This document shows, one piece after another, positions 1-4,940 of a stretch of 6,204 nt of DNA. The translations under genes were made by a program, and so were the position numbers. The notes under the pieces are model-generated. The model made no database searches, was not told the origin of the DNA, and saw nothing but the letters and a program-made list of their open reading frames with translations. The stretch spans positions 1-6,204 of the forward strand of contig SPBQ01000147.1 in NCBI GenBank assembly GCA_004525875.1, in the 5' to 3' direction. Each line of letters begins with the position of its first letter. The stretch's first letter is position 1. This DNA is from Myxococcales bacterium. GTDB lineage: Bacteria > Desulfobacterota_B > Binatia > UBA1149 > SPBQ01.

Positions 1-1
1 C

Positions 2-778
2 TACAACGGCGACGACACGATCTGCGAGGCGGTGGATTGTACTCCGCCGACAACCATGGCCCCGACCACCACGATGGCGCCGGTGACGACGACGATGGCA
101 TCGACCACGACGATGGAGCCGGTGACGACGACGATGGCACCGACCACGACGATGGAGCCGGTGACGACGACGATGGCGCCGACCACCACGATGGCGCCGG
201 TGACGACGACGATGGCGCCGACCACCACGATGGCGCCGGTGACGACGACGATGGCACCGACCACCACGATGGCGCCGGTTACGACGACGATGGCACCGAC
301 GACGACGATGGAGCCGGTGACGACGACGATGTCGCCGACCACGACGACACTGCCGCAGACCGTGTTCTCGTTCTCGACGGTCATGGATTGCGAGCAGGCC
401 ACGACGTGCAGCGTGCCGCCGTGCACGGGGTCGGGGTCGGGCAGCCTCACGCTCGACACGGTCACAGGCCTGATGACCTACGACGTCAGCTTCATGAACC
501 TATCGGCCTCCGAGACCATCTCGCACATCCACGGCCCGGCCGAGCCGGGCGTACCGGCGGGCGTCGCGGTCGACCTTCCGCTCGGAACCCCGAAGGTCGG
601 CCAGACCACACTGTCGCCCGAGAAGCAGGCGGAGATGCTCGCAGGGCTCTACTACGTGAACGTGCACTCGACGAACTGCCTGGGCGGTGAGATCCGCGGG
701 CAGATTCTGCTGACCGAGGCGGGGACGACCGGGTCGGCGTCGTTCGAGAAGCTCGAGGTCGGGGCGGTCTTCCGCTAA
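2..778 (+). CDS. CHRD-domain protein with Thr-rich repeat linker, 5' end outside window
   Basis: The frame is open from the left edge, so the gene begins upstream; the GTG at position 32 is an internal Val codon, not a credible start. Of 258 visible residues, 1-13 (YNGDDTICEAVDC) look like the end of a small Cys-containing module often repeated in environmental secreted proteins. Residues 22-112 are a Thr/Met/Pro linker of seven 13-residue units. Residues about 121-238 form a CHRD domain, recognised by HIHGPA (175-180), YYVNVHS (217-223) and GGEIRGQI (228-235). CHRD domains are known from chordin and from many bacterial extracellular proteins; their bacterial role is poorly defined. A Cys cluster (C130, C136, C141) interrupts the early CHRD strands and could pair with C226 as disulfides, which would suit an exported protein. 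No signal peptide can be seen because the N-terminus is missing. The CHRD call is firm; function and localisation are inference. Confidence 0.85.
   Translation, partial: YNGDDTICEAVDCTPPTTMAPTTTMAPVTTTMASTTTMEPVTTTMAPTTTMEPVTTTMAPTTTMAPVTTTMAPTTTMAPVTTTMAPTTTMAPVTTTMAPTTTMEPVTTTMSPTTTTLPQTVFSFSTVMDCEQATTCSVPPCTGSGSGSLTLDTVTGLMTYDVSFMNLSASETISHIHGPAEPGVPAGVAVDLPLGTPKVGQTTLSPEKQAEMLAGLYYVNVHSTNCLGGEIRGQILLTEAGTTGSASFEKLEVGAVFR
65..337 (+). repeat. Seven tandem 39-nt in-frame repeats encoding a Thr/Met/Pro linker
   Basis: Seven consecutive 39-nt units fill this interval exactly. Each encodes 13 residues, TTTMxPV followed by TTTMxP, where x is mostly Ala or Glu. Units differ at only a few bases (acc/acg for Thr, gcg/gag for Ala/Glu, one gtt for gtg, gca/gcg, and tcg for Ser in units 1 and 7), so they look recently duplicated or homogenised. 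Each unit is itself two related halves of 21 and 18 nt. The product would be an extended, uncharged to mildly acidic linker rich in Thr, a plausible O-glycosylation target or cell-wall spacer. Copy number probably varies between strains, which is an inference from the near identity. Confidence 0.95.
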
Positions 779-781
779 CGG

Positions 782-794
782 CCGTGATCCACGG
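782..794. terminator. Short hairpin between convergent genes, possible weak terminator
   Basis: A perfect 5-bp stem (ccgtg/cacgg) with a 3-nt loop lies three bases after the stop codon of the CHRD gene, in the 51-bp gap before the convergent PH gene. It is followed only by tctt, not a proper T-run. It may help transcription end on either strand, but the stem is short and this could be chance in GC-rich DNA. Confidence 0.25.
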
Positions 795-829
795 TCTTGC
801 CGGGATCGAGCTGCGCGGAGCGGGAGAGG

Positions 830-1372
830 TCAGCTCGCGTCGACGCGCCGCACGCGCCGGCGCCGCTGCGGCGGCTCGGAGCGCTGTTGTTTCGGTCGCC
901 GCCGCGACTCGCGTGCGGGCCGGGGCGCGGGCTCGATCATGAGCACGCCGGCGGCCGACTGCGTTGCCGTGTGGCCCTCAGGGATGCCGCTTCCCGATAC
1001 GATGAGTGCTTTGCGGAACTGCGTCGGCTTGCGGATCGCCGGCAGGCCGAACACCCCAATCTCGGCGCCTTCCACGTAGATCTTTCCGTAGTTGAAGATG
1101 CGGCCGAGGCTGCCCTGCGTAACCTTCACGTGCCGGATGCGGTTGGTGGCGACCTCGTCGGTGACGCGTGAGATGAGGCCGCGCTTGTAGACGAAGCGCT
1201 TGCTGGTGACGGCGAGCTCGGTACAGCGCTTGCGAGCCAGGCGCGCGAGGAAGACTGGAAATCCGACGATCGTCAGCAGCCAGAGAAACGAGATGAGATC
1301 GTAGGTTCGTGGGAAGCGGCCGACGGCGAGGATCACCTCGTCGGGAGCCAGGGTTTCTGTCACGTACCGCAT
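830..1372 (-). CDS. Membrane-anchored bacterial PH-domain (bPH2/DUF304-type) protein
   Basis: A protein of 180 residues starting at the ATG at 1372-1370; a GTG directly before it (1375-1373) would add one residue, and the numbering here counts from that GTG. The order is: an N-terminal stretch typical of the family (about 4-20, YVTETLAPDEVILAVG), one hydrophobic segment (about 25-45) followed by basic residues (RLARKR), then a bPH2 domain (about 52-123) with ELAVTSKRFVYKRGLISR, the IRHV strand, LGRIFNYG and KPTQFRKAL. This is the usual plan of small membrane-bound bacterial PH proteins; no enzymatic role is known for such proteins and the ligand is unknown. The last 31 residues (151-181) hold twelve Arg and one Lys, an unusual tail. 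The gene follows the gamma-glutamyltransferase gene on the same strand with a gap of about 40 nt, so they may be co-transcribed, although an inverted repeat and a possible promoter lie in the gap. Confidence 0.8.
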   Translation of the reverse strand: MRYVTETLAPDEVILAVGRFPRTYDLISFLWLLTIVGFPVFLARLARKRCTELAVTSKRFVYKRGLISRVTDEVATNRIRHVKVTQGSLGRIFNYGKIYVEGAEIGVFGLPAIRKPTQFRKALIVSGSGIPEGHTATQSAAGVLMIEPAPRPARESRRRPKQQRSEPPQRRRRVRRVDAS

Positions 1373-1378
1373 CACCCC

Positions 1379-1410
1379 ACCCCGCGCCTATATAAGGTAG
1401 CACGCGGGGT
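1379..1410. repeat. Perfect 8-bp inverted repeat in the gap between GGT-family and PH genes
   Basis: The arms accccgcg (1379-1386) and cgcggggt (1403-1410) are exact reverse complements separated by 16 bases. The spacer carries cctatataagg, the most AT-rich stretch nearby. On the reverse strand the repeat begins two bases after the stop codon of the GGT-family gene and ends a few bases before the PH gene start. No T-run follows, so it does not look like a classical intrinsic terminator. It could be an operator around a promoter, an RNA hairpin covering the PH gene ribosome binding region, or a processing site. Confidence 0.6.
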
Positions 1411-1417
1411 GCCTAAA
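1389..1417 (-). promoter_or_regulatory. Possible promoter for the PH-domain gene inside the inverted repeat
   Basis: Reading the reverse strand, tatata (1394-1389) matches a -10 element, with tttagg (1417-1412) 17 bases upstream as a poor -35 match (three of six bases). A start site a few bases past the -10 would leave a very short leader before the PH gene. The -10 lies in the spacer of the inverted repeat, so a protein bound to the repeat arms would block it. The AT-rich hexamer stands out in GC-rich DNA, but the promoter call is a guess. Confidence 0.3.
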
Positions 1418-3008
1418 ATCCGGCGGCGAGCCCGTCCTTGCGAGGGTCGGAGGCTGCGACGTAGCCGTCGCCGCGCCGCAGCACGGTCTGGCCACCGCCG
1501 AACCACTCGGATCCGAGCCGTTTGACGCGGTGACCGCGGCTTTCGAGCTCCGCGGCGACGGCATCGGGAACCCCTTCCTCGAGGGCGACGTCGAGCGCCT
1601 CGATCACCTGCCAGCGCGGTGCATCGAGGGCCGCCTGCGGATTCATGCCGCCGTCCGCCATCCGCACGAGCACTTGAAGGTGGCCCTGCGGCTGCATCGC
1701 TCCGCCCATCACGCCGAAGCTCATCAAGGGCGCGCCGTTCCGCGTGACGAAGGCCGGGATGATTGTGTGGAATGGTCGCCTGCCGGGTGCGACGCGATTG
1801 GGATGACCGTCGTGGGTGGAAAACCCGTTGCCGCGGTTCTGCAGGCTGATGCCGGTGCCGGGTACGACGATGCCCGATCCGAACGAGAAGTAGTTCGACT
1901 GGATGAACGACACCATCATGCCGTCGGCGTCGGCTGTCGTGAGATAGACAGTATCGCCGCGTGCCAGGTTGCCGACGGGGTGTTCACGGGCCTGGCGCAT
2001 GTCGATCGCCGCCGCGCGCACCGCGAGGTAGTCGGGATCGAGAAGATCGCCGGCTGCGACGAACATACCGTCGGGGTCGCCGACGTGGGCGTGGACGTCG
2101 GCGAAGGCGAGCTTCATGGCTTCGATCTGCAGGTGGAAGCTGTCGGCACTGTCGACGTCGAGCTCGGCGATCGGCGTGTGGTCGAGGATACCGAGAGCGA
2201 TGAGCGCGGCGATCCCCTGGCCGTTGGGCGGAAGCTCGTGGAGGCGCCAGTCGCCGTGCTCGACCGAGAGCGTCTCCACATCCTCGTTGGTGTGGCCCGC
2301 GAGATCGTCGACGCGCAGCGCTGCGCCCTCGGCCGCCGCGTGCGCGGCCATCGCCTCGGCCAGACGGCCGCCGTAGAAGCTCTCGCCGGTGGTCGTCGCC
2401 ACTTCTGCGAGACTCGCGCCGAGCGCGGGGATCCGGAACGTCTCGCCCGCGTGCGGTGCGCGTCCGCCGGGAAGGAACGCTTCGGAGAACGGTGCGAAGT
2501 CGCTGTAGAGCGGCGCGACGGTCGCCCATAGCCGCGCCGTGACGGGCGATACCGCGTAGCCGTCGTGGGCGTAGTGAATGGCACGCTCGAACAGGTCGGC
2601 GAACGGCAGCCGGCCGAAGCGCCTCGATAGCTCGACCCAGCACGACACCGCCCCCGGCACCGTCACCGCGTCCCAGCCGAGCAACGGCATCTTTTTCTCG
2701 CGCGTGAGTCGGTCGACGTCGACGCCTGCGGGCGCACGGCCTGAGCCGTTGATCGCGTGCAGCCCATCGGCTGTCGAGACGATGGCGAAGGCGTCGGAGC
2801 CGAGCCCGTTGTTGGTAGGCTCGACGACCACGAGCGTGATCGCCGCGGCCAGCGCGGCGTCGACGGCGTTGCCTCCGCGCTCGAGCGCCGCGATGCCTGC
2901 TTGCACGGCCAGCGGCTGGGAAGTGGCGACGACGTTGCGCGCCAGCACCGGCTGGCGCCTGGACGGGTAGGGTAGATCCCAGCATAGATCATCCGGATCG
3001 ACGCTCAC
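1413..3008 (-). CDS. Gamma-glutamyltransferase-family Ntn hydrolase, cytoplasmic type
   Basis: A complete 531-residue protein starting at GTG. This start keeps the characteristic N-terminus (PYPSRRQPVLARNVVATSQP, 13-32), and no other in-frame Met occurs before residue 107. The family makes one precursor that cleaves itself into two subunits; the new N-terminal Thr is the nucleophile. Here that residue should be T353 in GDTVYLTTADADG. Other family marks are GGNAVDAA (45-52), SGRAP (89-93, with the Arg that binds the gamma-glutamyl carboxylate in known enzymes), FGSGIVVPGTGISLQNRG (376-393), the Gly-rich FGVMGGAMQPQGHLQVL (431-447) and ASDPRKDG (519-526). There is no signal peptide, unlike periplasmic E. 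coli Ggt; the length and lack of a leader resemble B. subtilis YwrD and oxamate amidohydrolase HpxW. The substrate is therefore open: a gamma-glutamyl compound, or another amide such as oxamate. No purine or oxamate genes are nearby. No clear Shine-Dalgarno sequence precedes the GTG. Confidence 0.88.
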   Translation of the reverse strand: MSVDPDDLCWDLPYPSRRQPVLARNVVATSQPLAVQAGIAALERGGNAVDAALAAAITLVVVEPTNNGLGSDAFAIVSTADGLHAINGSGRAPAGVDVDRLTREKKMPLLGWDAVTVPGAVSCWVELSRRFGRLPFADLFERAIHYAHDGYAVSPVTARLWATVAPLYSDFAPFSEAFLPGGRAPHAGETFRIPALGASLAEVATTTGESFYGGRLAEAMAAHAAAEGAALRVDDLAGHTNEDVETLSVEHGDWRLHELPPNGQGIAALIALGILDHTPIAELDVDSADSFHLQIEAMKLAFADVHAHVGDPDGMFVAAGDLLDPDYLAVRAAAIDMRQAREHPVGNLARGDTVYLTTADADGMMVSFIQSNYFSFGSGIVVPGTGISLQNRGNGFSTHDGHPNRVAPGRRPFHTIIPAFVTRNGAPLMSFGVMGGAMQPQGHLQVLVRMADGGMNPQAALDAPRWQVIEALDVALEEGVPDAVAAELESRGHRVKRLGSEWFGGGQTVLRRGDGYVAASDPRKDGLAAGF

Positions 3009-3102
3009 GGCCGCAGCTTACCCGAGCGCTGCGCCTGACGTTATCGGCCGGCGCCTCCGTGGAATGTCGACCTGGACGAGCGCCGCCCGCATACTCGTCC
3101 GA

Positions 3103-3129
3103 CGAAGGCCCGCCCGGTGCCGGCCTTCG
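3103..3129. repeat. Perfect 8-bp inverted repeat just upstream of the methyltransferase start
   Basis: The arms cgaaggcc (3103-3110) and ggccttcg (3122-3129) are exact reverse complements with an 11-nt spacer. The right arm ends six bases before the ATG at 3136, the preferred start of the DUF3995-methyltransferase gene. As RNA it would form a strong GC-rich hairpin directly over the ribosome binding region; as DNA it could be an operator in the divergent intergenic region. If translation instead began at 3064 it would be within the coding sequence. Confidence 0.5.
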
Positions 3130-3135
3130 CCAACG

Positions 3136-4149
3136 ATGGAAACCGTTGCCGCGATTGCCGTCGCCACCATCCTCGGCGTGCTCGCCGCGCTCCACGTTTA
3201 CTGGGGTATGGGCGGCCACTGGCCGGGAACCGATGAGGAGAGCCTGGTCGCAACCGTCGTCGGCGACCCGCGCGCGCTCGGCCAGGCCGCGGGAAGCATG
3301 CCGGGTCCTGTCGCGTGCTTCGCGGTTGCCGGCTTGCTGGCGATTGCGGCCGCCTCCGCGCTGACGGCATCGCTCGTGATTCCCGGCCCGGCCCGTCTCG
3401 CACAGTGGGCGGCCTGGGGCGCCGCCGGTGTGCTCGCGCTTCGCGGAGTCGGCGGCTACTTCGACGGGTGGCTGCGGCCGGCCACGCGGGAGACGCCTTT
3501 CTACCGCCTCAACCGCAGCCTCTACTCGCCCCTCTGCATCGCTCTGTCCGTGCTGCTGTTCGTCGCGAGCCTTCCCGGCTTCGCCGAGGGCCTCGACCGC
3601 ATCGACACCTCGACGGTCGGCCGCGACGCGTGGCAGCGCCCCGCCGACGTCCTGGCGGCGCTCGACATCGGGGTCGGTGCGTCCGTGGCGGACATCGGAG
3701 CCGGCGAAGGCTACTTCGTCCCGCACCTGCGCCGCGCCGTCGGCGACGGTGGCGTCGTGTTTGCGGTCGACGTCGACGAGGCGGTCGTCGAGTCGTTAAA
3801 CGAGCGGTTCGAGTCGACAGCGAACGTGACCGTCATCAAGGGCGGCACGGACGACGCGGGTCTGCCCGCCCACGAGATCGATGTCATCCTGATCGTGAAC
3901 ACCTACCACCACATCGAGGACCGCGCCGAATACTTCGCCCGCCTGCGCTCCGCGCTCGCGCCCGGCGGCCGGGTGGCGATCCTCGAACCGAATGCCGACC
4001 GCCGTGGCCTCCTCGGCGTGTTCGTCGAGAACAACCACCAGAGCCACGCGGCCGACGTCGTGCGGGAGATGACGGCCGCCGGCTACGATCTGCAGATGGA
4101 CCACGACGTGCTGCCGGTACAGATCTTCCTGGTGTTCGTGCCGTCCTGA
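3136..4149 (+). CDS. DUF3995 membrane domain fused to SAM-dependent methyltransferase
   Basis: A protein of 337 residues from the ATG at 3136. An upstream in-frame ATG at 3064 would add 24 Arg-rich, low-complexity residues not expected of the family, while 3136 places the first membrane helix at the N-terminus as in other DUF3995 proteins. Residues 1-148 are DUF3995: four likely helices (about 2-22, 56-82, 86-104, 128-147) with LHVYWGMGG (19-27), ALRGVGGYF (101-109) and RLNRSLYSPLC (124-134). After a short linker, DAWQRPADVLAAL (164-176) opens a class I methyltransferase with motif I VADIGAGEGYF (184-194), acidic VDVD (211-214), NTYHHIEDR (255-263), APGGRVAILEP (275-285) and a C-terminal LPVQIFLVF. 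SAM binding is expected from motif I; the methyl acceptor is unknown and may be membrane-associated. Both halves look intact, with no frameshift at the join. It probably shares a transcript with the acetyltransferase gene 20 nt downstream. Confidence 0.85.
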   Translation: METVAAIAVATILGVLAALHVYWGMGGHWPGTDEESLVATVVGDPRALGQAAGSMPGPVACFAVAGLLAIAAASALTASLVIPGPARLAQWAAWGAAGVLALRGVGGYFDGWLRPATRETPFYRLNRSLYSPLCIALSVLLFVASLPGFAEGLDRIDTSTVGRDAWQRPADVLAALDIGVGASVADIGAGEGYFVPHLRRAVGDGGVVFAVDVDEAVVESLNERFESTANVTVIKGGTDDAGLPAHEIDVILIVNTYHHIEDRAEYFARLRSALAPGGRVAILEPNADRRGLLGVFVENNHQSHAADVVREMTAAGYDLQMDHDVLPVQIFLVFVPS

Positions 4150-4158
4150 GGGGTGGTC

Positions 4159-4162
4159 GAGG
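4159..4162 (+). promoter_or_regulatory. Shine-Dalgarno site for the acetyltransferase gene
   Basis: GAGG lies seven bases before the ATG at 4170, within cgaggtagccgt. It decides the start of the acetyltransferase, because that reading frame is open far upstream through the methyltransferase gene. Confidence 0.65.
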
Positions 4163-4169
4163 TAGCCGT

Positions 4170-4838
4170 ATGCAGACACGAGCAATCACGCGCGTGGTCG
4201 AATCGGACGCGCTCTGCGCCGCCGACATCGCCGGCATCAAAGCGCTGTTCGAGGCGAACTACGACTGCGCCAACCACGCCTATCTCGGGCGTTCGTTCAC
4301 GAAGCTCCGCTACACGGCAATGGCCGAGGTCGACGGACGCATGGTGGGCTTCGCGGTCGGTGACGCCATGCGCACGGAGCTCGCGCGCTGCGAGGGTCCG
4401 CAGGGCGTGGCGATGGCGGGAATCGCGTGTATCGACCCGGAGCACCGACGGCGGGGCCTGTTCACGTCGCTCAGTTTCGCGGCGATGGCCGCGAGCGGCG
4501 CCGTGAACGAGCGCGACCGACTGCTGTTCAGCGGCCGCATGGCCCACCCGATCACGTACCGCACGATGCTCCATCGGGCCGCGGGCGCGGTGCCGCGCGG
4601 CGGCGTCGAGCTCAGCGACTGGCACAAAGAGATCGGCCTGCAGGTGGCCGCGCTCTTCGACGTGACGATTGACCCCGAGACGTTCGTCGTCCGCGGCGCC
4701 GGCGAGCCCATCGGATTTCCACGACTCAGCTACCAACCGACGCCCGAGGAGGAGCAGCTCTTTCGTCGCGTCGATCGATCCAGAGGAGACTCGCTACTGG
4801 CGATCTCGTGGATGCCGACGGCGCCCGAGGGATGGTAA
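4170..4838 (+). CDS. GNAT-family N-acetyltransferase
   Basis: A protein of 222 residues. The start is the ATG at 4170, supported by a GAGG site and by following the methyltransferase stop by 20 nt; earlier in-frame starts would lie inside the methyltransferase. Residues about 47-62 (LRYTAMAEVDGRMVGF) match the GNAT strands before the cofactor site. Residues 79-102 hold the core: GVAMAGIACIDPEHRRRGLFTSL, with RRRGLF as the acetyl-CoA pyrophosphate loop (the usual final Gly/Ala of the loop is Phe, a variant seen in other GNAT proteins). The second half (about 120-222, with LLFSGRMAHPITYRTMLHRA) is less recognisable and may set substrate choice. Acetyl-CoA is the expected donor; the acceptor is unknown. 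It is probably soluble, with no signal peptide or membrane helix. The tight spacing to the DUF3995-methyltransferase gene suggests one operon and perhaps modification of a common substrate, which is inference. Confidence 0.75.
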   Translation: MQTRAITRVVESDALCAADIAGIKALFEANYDCANHAYLGRSFTKLRYTAMAEVDGRMVGFAVGDAMRTELARCEGPQGVAMAGIACIDPEHRRRGLFTSLSFAAMAASGAVNERDRLLFSGRMAHPITYRTMLHRAAGAVPRGGVELSDWHKEIGLQVAALFDVTIDPETFVVRGAGEPIGFPRLSYQPTPEEEQLFRRVDRSRGDSLLAISWMPTAPEGW

Positions 4839-4923
4839 CGTTCGGCCCGGGCTGACTTTCCAGCGCAACCAGCCGCAAGCCGCAAGAAAAATCCGAGCCC
4901 GCCCTCCGCCGCTTGCGAGCCGG
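4839..4923. other. Convergent intergenic spacer with short repeats and an A/T tract
   Basis: This 85-bp spacer separates the ends of the acetyltransferase (forward) and PLD (reverse) genes. It contains a tandem pair of ccgcaag (4873-4886) followed by aaaaa (4887-4891), which is a five-T run on the reverse strand about 33 bases after the PLD stop codon. On the reverse strand, ggctcg lies just before that T-run (4899-4894), but its only complements are in the end of the PLD gene. The T-run therefore could mark the end of PLD transcription, without a neat adjacent stem. No gene fits here. Confidence 0.4.
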
Positions 4924-4940
4924 CTAGCGGTCCGGCTCGC
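4915..4940. repeat. Perfect 9-bp inverted repeat spanning the PLD gene stop codon
   Basis: The arms gcgagccgg (4915-4923) and ccggctcgc (4932-4940) are exact reverse complements, and the 8-nt loop contains the stop codon of the PLD gene. A second copy of the right arm occurs at 4944-4952, because ccggctcgcgg is repeated 12 bases apart (4932-4942 and 4944-4954); this repeat encodes the duplicated REP at the protein's end. The hairpin could stabilise or end the PLD transcript. Confidence 0.5.

Noticed and set aside
65..337. Possible CRISPR array or minisatellite outside genes
   Set aside because: The units are directly adjacent with no unique spacers, and all are in frame inside a coding sequence.
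1..465. Long reverse-strand open frame encoding a Val-rich IVVVTGAIVVVGA repeat protein
   Set aside because: It is the antisense shadow of the 39-nt repeat array; a repeat unit divisible by three keeps every frame without stops, and the forward frame leads into a real CHRD domain.
37..690. Forward open frame with Asp/His/Gly repeats overlapping the CHRD gene
   Set aside because: It is the same repeat read in another frame, and downstream it becomes an Arg-rich sequence with no domain while the overlapping frame encodes CHRD.
1530..2531. 333-residue forward open frame opposite the GGT-family gene
   Set aside because: It is antisense to a protein with many conserved motifs and has no recognisable domain; long antisense frames are common in GC-rich coding DNA.
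3064..3135. N-terminal extension of the DUF3995-methyltransferase from an upstream ATG
   Set aside because: The extra 24 residues are Arg-rich and unlike the family, whose first helix starts right at the ATG at 3136; the earlier start cannot be fully excluded.
2989..3726. 245-residue reverse open frame opposite the DUF3995 gene
   Set aside because: No domain is recognisable, the composition is Arg/Gly/Asp-rich, and the forward frame has clear membrane helices and family motifs.
3315..4169. Upstream extension of the acetyltransferase frame into the methyltransferase gene
   Set aside because: The extension is an Arg-rich off-frame translation of the methyltransferase; the ATG at 4170 has its own ribosome binding site.
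4840..4923. Small gene in the convergent spacer before the PLD stop codon
   Set aside because: The space is too short and no start with a ribosome binding site and convincing coding content is seen.
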